Source: Rhizobium terrae
Lineage (GTDB): Bacteria; Pseudomonadota; Alphaproteobacteria; Rhizobiales; Rhizobiaceae
DNA: 64,000 bases
Reading direction: 5' to 3'
NCBI RefSeq assembly: GCF_003425685.1
Contig: NZ_QJKM01000011.1
Span: 213,852 to 277,851 of the forward strand
Positions 8,667 to 16,771 of the stretch are shown here, piece by piece. The position numbers and the translations under genes are program-made. Numbering within the stretch: the stretch's first letter is position 1; the number at the start of each line of letters is the position of its first letter. Under the pieces are notes generated by a model that was not told where the DNA came from, did not search any database, and was given only the letters and a program-made list of their open reading frames with translations.

Positions 8667-9059
8667 ATGATCGACCACATGGGCATCAAGGTGGCGGATT
8701 TCGACCGCGCCAGGGCATTCTACGACGCTGCCTTCGCGCCGCTCGGCGCCTCGCTCCTCTACATGGTGCCGGCGGAATATACGAACGGCGTCAAGGTCGG
8801 CGGTTATGGCCGGGAGCGCCCGGTCTACTGGCTGCACGAGGCGGCGCCCGCGGCCGGCCACTCCCAGCACATCGCCTTCACCGCCAACACCCGTGCCGAA
8901 GTCGATGCCTTTCACAAGGCCGCGATCGCCGCCGGCGGCCGCGACAACGGCCCGCCCGGCCTTCGCCCGCATTACCATCCGAACTATTACGGCGCCTTCG
9001 TCTTCGATCCGGACGGCAACAATATCGAGGCGGTATGCCACGCGGCGGAAGAGAGCTGA
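8667..9059 (+). CDS. VOC (glyoxalase/bleomycin-resistance) superfamily protein
   Basis: A 130-residue protein with one VOC beta-alpha-beta-beta-beta module pair. MIDHMGIKVADFDRARAFYDAAFAPLG supplies the first metal histidine (H4), SQHIAFTA the second, and FDPDGNNIEAVCH the C-terminal glutamate. AAGGAGGAAGAC just before the ATG is a strong ribosome site. The substrate is unknown. It lies upstream of the GFA cluster and may be co-transcribed with it. Confidence 0.85.
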   Translation: MIDHMGIKVADFDRARAFYDAAFAPLGASLLYMVPAEYTNGVKVGGYGRERPVYWLHEAAPAAGHSQHIAFTANTRAEVDAFHKAAIAAGGRDNGPPGLRPHYHPNYYGAFVFDPDGNNIEAVCHAAEES

Positions 9060-9113
9060 GGGCGCTTCGATGGGCTCGGTGATCGTTCCTGAAAACAGTG
9101 GAAGAGGCCTGAG

Positions 9114-9608
9114 ATGACCATCATCCACACCGGCGGGTGCCAGTGCGGCGCGGTGCGATACCGGGCGGAGGGGGAGCTGGGATTTCCGCATGTCTGCCAT
9201 TGCCGGATGTGCCAGAAGGCGGCCGGCAACTATTTCATGCCGTTGGGCGGCGTGAAGCGGGAGAACTTCGCCTTCACCCGCGGCGAGCCGGCCTGGTTCC
9301 GGTCTTCCGAAACCGTCAGGCGCGGCTTCTGCAGCAATTGCGGCACGCCGCTCTTTTACGACGGCGGCGCCGGCCATATCAGCATCACGCTCGGATCGCT
9401 CGACGAGCCGGAGAGCGTCAAGCCGGCGATGCAGACCAACCTCGCCCACAAGCTCACCTGGTTCGGGGAGCTCGACGACCTGCACCACGAGGCCGGAATG
9501 GACATGACGCCGGACGAGGAAAAGATTATCCGCGCCAGCACCCGCCAGCATCCGGACCACGATACCGAGGCCTGGCCACCCCGCGGAGTTCAGGAGGAAA
9601 TCCGATGA
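9114..9608 (+). CDS. GFA family zinc protein, paralogue 1 of a tandem trio
   Basis: This 164-residue protein has the GFA (glutathione-dependent formaldehyde-activating enzyme, Gfa) fold. Zinc cysteines are C9 and C11 (GGCQCGAVRY), the cluster C28, C30, C33 (VCHCRMCQKA), and FCSNCGTPL further on. The C-terminus QHPDHDTEAWPP is shared by all three tandem copies. Real glutathione/formaldehyde activity has been questioned for most members. Its stop overlaps the ATG of the next copy (ATGA at 9605-9608). Confidence 0.88.
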   Translation: MTIIHTGGCQCGAVRYRAEGELGFPHVCHCRMCQKAAGNYFMPLGGVKRENFAFTRGEPAWFRSSETVRRGFCSNCGTPLFYDGGAGHISITLGSLDEPESVKPAMQTNLAHKLTWFGELDDLHHEAGMDMTPDEEKIIRASTRQHPDHDTEAWPPRGVQEEIR

Positions 9609-10099
9609 GCGATGTCGTGAGAACCGGCGGCTGCCAGTGCGGCGCGATCCGCTTCCGGCTGGAGGGAGAACCTCTCGATTCTTCCATCTGCCATTGCCGC
9701 ATGTGTCAGAAGGCTTTCGGCGCCTATTATGCGCCGCTCGTCGCCACCGGCGAGGCGACGCTCACCTGGACGCGCGGCGGCCTCAAATATTTCCATTCGT
9801 CCAACCATGTCCGGCGCGGCTTCTGCGCCGATTGCGGCACGCCGATGACCTATGAGGCCGATGACGGCATCTCCATCTCCGCCGGCAGTTTCGATGACCC
9901 GGCCTCCCTGCCGCCGGTCGTGCAGTTCGGCATCGAGGCCAAGCTGCCCTTTGTCGACCGCCTCGGCGAATTGCCGGGACGGCACACGATGGATGATATC
10001 GACGAGGCGCCGTTCCTTGCCGATATCGTCTCCTACCAGCATCCCGACCACGATACCGAAACATGGCCGCCCCTAGGCCCCCTGGAGAACGAAAAATGA
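9605..10099 (+). CDS. GFA family zinc protein, paralogue 2
   Basis: The second tandem copy has 164 residues and starts MSDVVRTGGCQCGAIRFRLEG. It has the same zinc set (GGCQCG, CHCRMCQK, FCADCGTP) and the same ending, SYQHPDHDTETWPP. The start is set by the ATGA overlap with paralogue 1 and a GGAGG-type site inside that gene. The stop overlaps the ATG of paralogue 3 (10096-10099). Such overlaps suggest coupled translation and balanced amounts, perhaps for a hetero-oligomer, which is inference. Confidence 0.88.
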   Translation: MSDVVRTGGCQCGAIRFRLEGEPLDSSICHCRMCQKAFGAYYAPLVATGEATLTWTRGGLKYFHSSNHVRRGFCADCGTPMTYEADDGISISAGSFDDPASLPPVVQFGIEAKLPFVDRLGELPGRHTMDDIDEAPFLADIVSYQHPDHDTETWPPLGPLENEK

Positions 10100-10578
10100 C
10101 CGAAAAGCTCAGAACAGGCGGCTGCCAGTGCGGCGCCGTCCGCTTCCGCATCCACGGCGAGCTAGGCCGCGCCTCGATCTGCCATTGCCGGATGTGCCAG
10201 AAGGCGTTCGGCGGCTTTTTCGGGCCGCTGGTCAGCGCGCCGCCCGAGGGGAACGGCTCCGGCGTCGAGTGGACCCGCGGAGCGCCCAAATATTTCCAGT
10301 CCTCGGTCAATATCGACCGCGGCTTCTGCGAGAACTGCGGAACGCCGCTGACATACCGCTATCCCGGCGGGCTGGAGCTTTCGATCGGCTCCTTCGACGA
10401 CCGCGACGACCTGGCGCCGCGCATCCAGGTCAATTATTCCTCCCATATCCCGTGGGTGACGACGATCTTCGAGCAGCCGATCCGGGATTCGGCGGAAGAC
10501 GCCGTCAAGCAGGAGCAGATCATCTCCTTCCAGCACCCCGACCACGACACCGCCGCCTGGCCGTCGAAGGGATTGTGA
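10096..10578 (+). CDS. GFA family zinc protein, paralogue 3
   Basis: The third tandem copy has 160 residues and starts MTEKLRTGGCQCGAVRFRIHG. Zinc motifs CHCRMCQKAFGG and FCENCGTPLTY are intact, and the QHPDHDTAAWP ending matches copies 1 and 2. The middle has a short Pro/Gly-rich insertion (SAPPEGNGSG). Its stop is followed directly by the ATG of a 38-codon membrane protein. Divergence between copies is large enough that the duplications are not recent. Confidence 0.88.
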   Translation: MTEKLRTGGCQCGAVRFRIHGELGRASICHCRMCQKAFGGFFGPLVSAPPEGNGSGVEWTRGAPKYFQSSVNIDRGFCENCGTPLTYRYPGGLELSIGSFDDRDDLAPRIQVNYSSHIPWVTTIFEQPIRDSAEDAVKQEQIISFQHPDHDTAAWPSKGL

Positions 10579-10579
10579 G

Positions 10580-10696
10580 ATGGCCGACGATCCGAACCTC
10601 AAGATGCCGAAGTGGCTGCTTTACGGCCTGATCGCCAAGGGCGTGCTCGTCACGGTGATCACCGGTTCGGTGGTGGCTTACGTGCTGCTGCGATGA
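10580..10696 (+). CDS. 38-residue single-pass membrane protein after the GFA trio
   Basis: The ATG lies one base after the stop of GFA paralogue 3. The product starts MADDPNLKMPKWLLYGLIAK and continues through one hydrophobic helix (about residues 12-37), ending VAYVLLR. The N-terminus is polar and the helix is preceded by lysines, suggesting an N-in or tail-anchored form. No family is recognised. Tight packing with the upstream genes and a well-formed helix argue that it is real. Confidence 0.6.
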   Translation: MADDPNLKMPKWLLYGLIAKGVLVTVITGSVVAYVLLR

Positions 10697-10748
10697 CAGC
10701 GGATTTCCATCATGCCGGCATGCCGGAACGATCGATGAAGGACCTTTC

Positions 10749-11711
10749 ATGACCGAATTGCTTCGCACGCTTTATCCGGAGATCGAGCCCTACGAGAGCG
10801 GCCATCTCGACGTTGGCGACGGCCACGTGATCTATTGGGAGCGGGTCGGAACCATGGGCGCCAAGCCCGCCGTCTTCCTGCATGGTGGCCCCGGCGGCGG
10901 CTGCAATCCGACCCAGCGGCGCCTCTTCGATCCGGATCTCTACGACGTGCTGCTGTTCGACCAGCGCGGCTGCGGGCGCTCCACGCCGCATGCGAGCCTG
11001 GAGGCCAACACGACCTGGCATCTCGTCGCCGATATCGAACGGCTGCGAGACATGACCGGCGTCGACAGGTGGCAGGTGTTCGGCGGCTCGTGGGGTTCGA
11101 CGCTGGCGCTCGCCTATGCGGAGACCCACCCGCATCGCGTCACCGAGCTTCTGGTGCGCGGCATCTACACGGTCACCCGACCGGAACTCGACTGGTACTA
11201 CCAGTTCGGCGTGTCGGAAATGTTCCCGGACAAATGGGAAGCCTTCGTGGCCCCCATTCCCGAAAACGAGCGTCACGAGATGATGGCCGCCTATCACCGC
11301 CGCCTCACCGGCCCCGACAAGGCGGAGCAGATCCGCTGCGCCAAGGCCTGGAGCGTCTGGGAAGGCTCGACGATCACGCTCTTGCCCGACCCGCAGCTTG
11401 CCGCCAACCACGACGAGGATCACTATGCGCTCGCCTTCTCGCGCATCGAGAACCACTATTTCATGAATGCCGGATGGCTGGAGGATGGCCAGCTGCTGCG
11501 CGACGCGGTGAAGCTCAAGGGTATTCCGGGTGTCATCGTGCACGGCCGCTACGACATGCCCTGCCCGCTGAAATATGCCTGGCAGCTGTCGAAGGTGTGG
11601 ACGGACGCGGATTTCCACATCGTCGAAGGCGCCGGCCATGCGGTCTCCGAGCCGGGGATTACCGATCGGCTGATCCGGGCAACGGACCGGTTTGCGGGTA
11701 AAACGACGTAA
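10749..11711 (+). CDS. pip: Proline iminopeptidase (alpha/beta hydrolase)
   Basis: The 320-residue hydrolase removes N-terminal proline from peptides in the cytosol. Oxyanion motif HGGPGGGCNPTQRRLFDP, then FDQRGCGRSTPHAS, then the nucleophile elbow GGSWGSTLALAYAE with the catalytic serine, and a late histidine in EGAGHAVSEP. These together are specific for the peptidase S33 Pip subgroup. AAGGA precedes the ATG. A RIME-like repeat follows the stop. It is likely an independent unit or the end of the GFA transcript. Confidence 0.93.
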   Translation: MTELLRTLYPEIEPYESGHLDVGDGHVIYWERVGTMGAKPAVFLHGGPGGGCNPTQRRLFDPDLYDVLLFDQRGCGRSTPHASLEANTTWHLVADIERLRDMTGVDRWQVFGGSWGSTLALAYAETHPHRVTELLVRGIYTVTRPELDWYYQFGVSEMFPDKWEAFVAPIPENERHEMMAAYHRRLTGPDKAEQIRCAKAWSVWEGSTITLLPDPQLAANHDEDHYALAFSRIENHYFMNAGWLEDGQLLRDAVKLKGIPGVIVHGRYDMPCPLKYAWQLSKVWTDADFHIVEGAGHAVSEPGITDRLIRATDRFAGKTT

Positions 11712-11720
11712 CGAACATTT

Positions 11721-11860
11721 GCCCCTCACCCTGACCCTCTCCCCGTTTGCGGCGAGAGGAACGTGCCCGGAGCAACGTCGAGGGTCGGGAAGGCAAGCGG
11801 CATATTTCCTTCTTCCCGCATGCGGGGAGAAGGTGCCCGGCAGGGCGGATGAGGGGGCAA
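11721..11860 (+). repeat. RIME-like intergenic mosaic repeat, copy 1
   Basis: The element starts GCCCCTCACCCTGACCCTCT and ends in GATGAGGGGGC, so its ends are inverted copies. Inside are two hairpins, CTCTCCCCG...CGAGAGG and CTTCCCGCATGCGGGGAGAAGG. The same layout occurs at 26574-26704 and in part at 43285-43408. It resembles the Rhizobium-specific intergenic mosaic elements; the name is assigned from memory of their sequence. Confidence 0.72.
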
Positions 11861-11882
11861 GACCGCCCATGGGATTTTGGAC

Positions 11883-13499
11883 ATGACACGCGAACGCATC
11901 TACCTCTTCGACACCACGCTCCGCGACGGGCAGCAGACGCCCGGCGTCGATTTTTCCGTCGAGGACAAGATCGCCATCTCCAACCTCCTGGACGCGTTCG
12001 GCTTCGATTACGTCGAAGGCGGATATCCGGGCGCCAACCCGACCGACACGGCCTTCTTTTCGAAGAAACGCACGGAAAAGGCAGCCTTCGTCGCCTTCGG
12101 CATGACGAAGCGGGCGGGCATATCCGCATCCAACGATCCGGGGCTCACCGTGCTGTTGCAGGCGAAAAGCGATGCGATCTGTTTCGTGGCGAAGAGCTGG
12201 GACTATCACGTGCGCGTCGCGCTCGGCTGTTCGAACGAGGAAAATCTCGAGTCGATCCGCGACAGCGTCGAGGCCGCGCGCGGCGCCGGCAAGGAGGCGA
12301 TGGTCGATTGCGAGCATTTCTTCGACGGCTACAAGGCAAATCCCGAATACGCGCTCTCCTGCGCGAAAACGGCCTATGAAGCGGGCGCCCGCTGGGTCGT
12401 GCTCTGCGATACCAATGGCGGAACCCAGCCGAACGAGGTGCGCGCCATCGTTTCCGCCGTGATCGCGGCCGGCATCCCGGGCTCCTCGCTCGGCATCCAC
12501 GCCCATGACGATACCGGCCAGGCGGTCGCCAATTCGCTCGCCGCCGTCGAAGCCGGCTGCCGGCAGATCCAGGGCACGCTGAACGGCATCGGCGAGCGCT
12601 GCGGCAATGCCAACCTCGTGACGCTGATCGGCACGCTGTCCCTCAAGGAAGCCTATTCCTCCCGCTTCGAGACGGCGATCGATCCCGAGAGGCTGACTGG
12701 GCTGACCAACCTCAGCCATGCCTTCGACGAACTGCTCAACCGCTCGCCGAACCACCAGGCGCCCTATGTCGGCGCATCCGCCTTCGCCACCAAGGCCGGC
12801 ATCCATGCCTCCGCCCTCCTCAAAGACCCGCGCACCTACGAGCATGTGACGCCGGAAAGCGTCGGCAATTTCCGCAAGGTCATGGTGTCCGACCAGGGCG
12901 GCAAGTCGAATTTCATCAATGCGCTGAAGCGCCGCGGCATCGAGGTGGCCAAGGACGATCCGAAGCTCGACCGGCTGATCTCGATCGTCAAGGAACGCGA
13001 GGCCTCCGGTTATGCCTATGAGGGCGCCGATGCGAGTTTCGAACTGCTCGCCCGCCGCACGCTCGGCACGATCCCGGACTTCTTCTCGGTGGACGGCTTC
13101 CGGGTGATGATCGAGCGCCGCTTTGACAGCCACGGCCGTATCAAGATCGTCTCGGAAGCGGTCGTGAAAATCTCGATCGACGGTCAGACGCTGATGTCGG
13201 TCGCCGAAGCCGAAGGCCCGGTCAACGCGCTCGACCTGGCGCTTCGCAAGGATTTCGGCAAGTACCAGCACGAGATCGACGATCTGGTCCTTGCTGACTT
13301 CAAGGTGCGTATCCTCAATGGCGGCACGGAAGCGATCACCCGCGTCCTGATCGAGTCGACCGATTCGAGCGGCGTTCGCTGGTGGACGGTCGGCGTCTCG
13401 GAAAACATCATCGACGCCTCGTTCCAGGCGCTGATGGATTCGGTCATCTACAAGCTGATGAAGAACCGCGAACTGGCGGGCAAGATCGCGGCGGAGTGA
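11883..13499 (+). CDS. cimA: (R)-citramalate synthase, CimA type
   Basis: The 538-residue protein belongs to the isopropylmalate/citramalate synthase family. It joins acetyl-CoA and pyruvate to make citramalate, feeding isoleucine synthesis. DTTLRDGQQTPGVDF is the catalytic DRDG-type loop. GIHAHDDTGQAVANSL carries the HxH metal pair, and a C-terminal LeuA-dimer regulatory domain follows (from about residue 400). Length and the ending match CimA rather than LeuA. ATG 11883 is preferred to the TTG two codons earlier. The 2-oxoacid specificity is inferred from similarity. Confidence 0.88.
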   Translation: MTRERIYLFDTTLRDGQQTPGVDFSVEDKIAISNLLDAFGFDYVEGGYPGANPTDTAFFSKKRTEKAAFVAFGMTKRAGISASNDPGLTVLLQAKSDAICFVAKSWDYHVRVALGCSNEENLESIRDSVEAARGAGKEAMVDCEHFFDGYKANPEYALSCAKTAYEAGARWVVLCDTNGGTQPNEVRAIVSAVIAAGIPGSSLGIHAHDDTGQAVANSLAAVEAGCRQIQGTLNGIGERCGNANLVTLIGTLSLKEAYSSRFETAIDPERLTGLTNLSHAFDELLNRSPNHQAPYVGASAFATKAGIHASALLKDPRTYEHVTPESVGNFRKVMVSDQGGKSNFINALKRRGIEVAKDDPKLDRLISIVKEREASGYAYEGADASFELLARRTLGTIPDFFSVDGFRVMIERRFDSHGRIKIVSEAVVKISIDGQTLMSVAEAEGPVNALDLALRKDFGKYQHEIDDLVLADFKVRILNGGTEAITRVLIESTDSSGVRWWTVGVSENIIDASFQALMDSVIYKLMKNRELAGKIAAE

Positions 13500-13603
13500 G
13501 GGCGGGGTGCCAGGATCGCATGACCTTGGGTCTGCCTTCGGCCCCAGAGCCCTCACGTAAAATATGCCCGGATCATGAGCTTTTGGGAACTGGGCGAGCG
13601 AAT

Positions 13604-15361
13604 TCAGTAGTTTGACAAAAGGTGTCTTGCGTCCGGGGAGCCAAAACGAGGCTGCACGCCCAGAAGAGGCGCAACGCGGCTGATGATCGACTTGATCATG
13701 GGCGCCGCGGTGGATGCCGCTGTTCGGCCACCATGTTCACCTGTCTTCGGAGCATCGATCATCGAAAGCACCACATATTTCGGCCTGTCCATCGGAAATG
13801 CTGCGACGAATGCATTGAAGTTGATATCGTTCGCGTACCGCCCGTTGATTACCTTGTCGGCGGTGCCTGTTTTGCCGCCCACGTTAAAACCTTCAACTTG
13901 GGCGCTTCGGCCTGAGCCTTTCAGGCCATTCCAGGTGTAAAGATAGCGCATGTCCGCACTGGTCTTGCCCTTGATGACGGCACGCGACAGCAGTTTCGCC
14001 TGTTCGGGACTGCGGGGAAGAAACGTTGGTCGAACAAGGCTTCCGCCGTTAATCAACGAAGCGGCGGCAACCGCCGTCTGCAGCGGCGTGGTCGCCACGC
14101 CATGGCCGAACGAGATCGTAACGGAGTTGATTTTCTTCCACACGCGCGGCTGCGTCGGGGTCGCGACGCCGGGCATTTCGGTTTCCATCTTCGACAGGAG
14201 CCCGAGCTTTGTCAGAAACTGCTGATGCCCCTCGATGCCGACCATGTCGGCAACCGCAGCAGTACCGATGTTCGAGGAATACTGGAAGACTTCCGGAATC
14301 GTCAGCGCCCGGTTCTTGCCCTTGAAGTCCTTGATCGTGAAGCCGCCCATTCGGATCGGTCGGGATGCATCGACGACAGAGTTCAAAGTAATCTTGCCTT
14401 CGTCCAACCCCATCGCCAAAGTGAAGCTCTTGAACGTCGAACCCATCTCATAGGTCGCATTGCTGACCCGATTGAACCAGCCCTTCTCGTATTCCTTGTC
14501 CACGCTTCCGTCAGGAAGCGTTCGCGACGGTTCGTTCGGATCGTAATCGGGCACGGAGGCCATGGCGAGCACTTCACCGGTGTCGACGTCGAGAATGACC
14601 GCACCTGCAGCCTCGGCCTTGTAGGCGGTCATCGCCGTGGCGACGACCTCACGCACGATGTTCTGGACACGAATATCGATCGAAAGCCTGACGGGCTCCA
14701 GACGCGTATCGCTTGTCATCCCGGCCGCGCGCAGGTCCGACAAGCCTTGCTGGTCCAGGTATCGTTCCATGCCGGCAAGACCCTGGTTGTCGACGTTCAC
14801 ATGGCCAACGATATGCGACGCGGTTGCACCACCGGGATAAAAACGCCGCTTCTCCGGCCGGAAGCCGACGCCGGGGATGCCGAGCGCTAGAACGTCCGCC
14901 TGCTGCCGAGGCGTCAGCTGCCGCTTGAGCCACTGGAAAGCAGTTCCCGAACGCAGCCGCTTGTGGGTTTCGCTCCAATCCAGGTTAGGAATGACCTGCG
15001 CGAGCTTCTCCACGACCTCGTCCGCATCGACGATACGCCGCGGGTCCGCATAGAGCGATACCATGTTCACGTCAGTTGCGAGAAGCGCGCCGTTGCGGTC
15101 GACGATGTCCGGGCGAGTAGCGACCGTATTGGGATTGCCGAGCGCGCCGGTGACGACGGGATCGGCGATCCCATATTGGACAAGGCGAGCGCCGACGAGG
15201 AAAAAGGCCAGCGAAAAGCCTGCGATCAAAATCCCAACTCGCTGGCGCGCCTGCTTTCTGCGACGAGCGCCGGTGCCGATGAAGTCTTCGTGTCTTCCGA
15301 TGGCCCGCCGCTTCACCGTGAAATGAGCGCGCCTCTTCAATCGAACGACAAAGGAAATCAT
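13604..15361 (-). CDS. FtsI-type class B penicillin-binding protein outside the dcw cluster
   Basis: A 585-residue monofunctional transpeptidase that cross-links septal peptidoglycan in the periplasm. One N-terminal membrane helix (about 42-62) is followed by the PBP dimerisation domain (RPDIVDRNGALLATDV). The transpeptidase has S308 in GSTFKSF, SSN in YSSNIGT, and KTG at 497-499. It is not next to mraY, murE or ftsL, so it is probably a second FtsI paralogue like PBP3b of Agrobacterium; that identity is inference. Codon choice is less GC-biased than in neighbours, and the upstream region is AT-rich. Confidence 0.9.
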   Translation of the reverse strand: MISFVVRLKRRAHFTVKRRAIGRHEDFIGTGARRRKQARQRVGILIAGFSLAFFLVGARLVQYGIADPVVTGALGNPNTVATRPDIVDRNGALLATDVNMVSLYADPRRIVDADEVVEKLAQVIPNLDWSETHKRLRSGTAFQWLKRQLTPRQQADVLALGIPGVGFRPEKRRFYPGGATASHIVGHVNVDNQGLAGMERYLDQQGLSDLRAAGMTSDTRLEPVRLSIDIRVQNIVREVVATAMTAYKAEAAGAVILDVDTGEVLAMASVPDYDPNEPSRTLPDGSVDKEYEKGWFNRVSNATYEMGSTFKSFTLAMGLDEGKITLNSVVDASRPIRMGGFTIKDFKGKNRALTIPEVFQYSSNIGTAAVADMVGIEGHQQFLTKLGLLSKMETEMPGVATPTQPRVWKKINSVTISFGHGVATTPLQTAVAAASLINGGSLVRPTFLPRSPEQAKLLSRAVIKGKTSADMRYLYTWNGLKGSGRSAQVEGFNVGGKTGTADKVINGRYANDINFNAFVAAFPMDRPKYVVLSMIDAPKTGEHGGRTAASTAAPMIKSIISRVAPLLGVQPRFGSPDARHLLSNY

Positions 15362-15628
15362 CGAGCCAACCCATTACTCAATAGCCTGAAACGGGCGAAG
15401 AACGCCGCCCTCGAAAATTATATAGACATATTGTTTCGCACGCCGGCAATAAGCTGCGACAAAGCCATTTTAAATGATTGCGACACTATTAATATAAAAT
15501 TAACGTTGTATTTTATTCGTGGCCCAGCGTTAATAGACCGGGGAAGATCGCGGGCTTGCATTACTTCAAGACAGCTTTGGCGCTTTGCGGCCATGCCGCA
15601 CGGTCGCGAGAAGAAAGGCACCGGCCTC
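15362..15628 (-). promoter_or_regulatory. AT-rich upstream region of the FtsI paralogue
   Basis: About 270 bases without a gene. The part from 15411 to 15545 is unusually AT-rich for this chromosome (runs such as TATTAATATAAAATTAACG). This is where the promoter of the minus-strand transpeptidase gene should lie. No single -35/-10 pair stands out. Confidence 0.4.
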
Positions 15629-16504
15629 TCACACTTCCTCAAAACTCAGCCCCCATTCCTCCTCCCCGTACCACTCACCCTCCCCCGGCGGCTCCCGCCA
15701 GCGGAAACTGCGGATCTGGTGGCCCTGACGGCTGCGGAAAGCTTCCGTCAGCCCTTCGTGCCGCCCGGCCGGTGTCGGGGCCTGCCCCTCCGCCCAGACG
15801 AAGGAAACAGGCTGGAGGAAGCGGGCGCCGAAACGTCCTCCGCCCCGCCGGTCGATCATCAGGAAAGCGGCGGCGCGGGTGAAGCCGCTGCGCCTGCCGC
15901 CTTCCATCCCCGGGATGCCGAGCGGAAACAGCAGCCGGCCGGAGACGGCCAGGTTGTCGATCCAGGCTTCCGGCGGATGGTCGAGAGCGAAATTGGCGTA
16001 GATGACGTCGGTATCCTCCTGCGGCCATTCGGTCGCGTCGCCCTGCACCACCTCGACATGCGGGTAGCCGGCGAGGTTTTCCCGCGCCTTTTCGGCAAGC
16101 GCCCGGTCATATTCGACCGCAACGACCCTGCCCGACGGCCCGACCAGCTCGGCGAGGATCGCCGAATAATATCCCGAGCCGGCGCCGAGATGGGCGACCG
16201 TCTCGCCCTCCCTGACGCCGAGCGCATGCAGGGCACCGGCATGCAGCGAGGGCATGCCGTTGTTGACGCCCCGCGCCGTGTCGAGCCCGACGAGGATATC
16301 CTGATAAAGCACGCGCGGATCTTCGGAAGCGAGCGACCGGTAGCCCTGGAAGTCGCTATAGACCCAGGGCGGCGGCCCGATGAATTTTTCCCGCGAAACT
16401 TTCGCGAAAGCGGCCAGCAGCCTGTCGTCCTGGGCGACACCGGCCTTGGCCAAAATCTGCCGCGCATAGAGTTGCCGGTGCGGCGCCTCGTCCTCGAAAG
16501 CCAT
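15629..16504 (-). CDS. Protein-L-isoaspartate O-methyltransferase-like protein
   Basis: The 291-residue SAM-dependent methyltransferase has motif I as VAHLGAGSGYYSAILAELVG and motif post-I as VVAVEYDRALAEKA. The N-terminal half (LLAAFAKVSREKFIGPPPWVYSDF) is typical of Pcm relatives. It is longer than housekeeping Pcm (about 210 residues), with an extra C-terminal domain, so repair of isoaspartate is not assured. I start at ATG 16504 because GGAGGAAGGA directly precedes it; the longer frame begins 11 codons earlier. Confidence 0.8.
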   Translation of the reverse strand: MAFEDEAPHRQLYARQILAKAGVAQDDRLLAAFAKVSREKFIGPPPWVYSDFQGYRSLASEDPRVLYQDILVGLDTARGVNNGMPSLHAGALHALGVREGETVAHLGAGSGYYSAILAELVGPSGRVVAVEYDRALAEKARENLAGYPHVEVVQGDATEWPQEDTDVIYANFALDHPPEAWIDNLAVSGRLLFPLGIPGMEGGRRSGFTRAAAFLMIDRRGGGRFGARFLQPVSFVWAEGQAPTPAGRHEGLTEAFRSRQGHQIRSFRWREPPGEGEWYGEEEWGLSFEEV

Positions 16505-16771
16505 TCCTTCCTCCAATCCTGACCTGCGGGCCATCATCCATATGCCACCTGACGGGATCGCGACAGGTCATGGATGCTTCACCGAAATGAATTGGTTCGG
16601 TCCGGCCTCTTCCATTAGAGCAGGCTATAACCAGAACGGCATGACGGAAATACCCGATGGCCATGCCGGTGCCGGCGGACGGCAAAATAGGTGAAGCCTA
16701 AAGGAATTCGATTGGCAGGCCTCCGGAGGGCCGCTACTAATGCTGCATTGCATCATCGACCGGATCTTTCC

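Noticed and set aside
10710..13556. 948-codon minus-strand open frame opposite pip and cimA
   Set aside because: It crosses two well-supported plus-strand genes and a repeat and has no recognisable motif.
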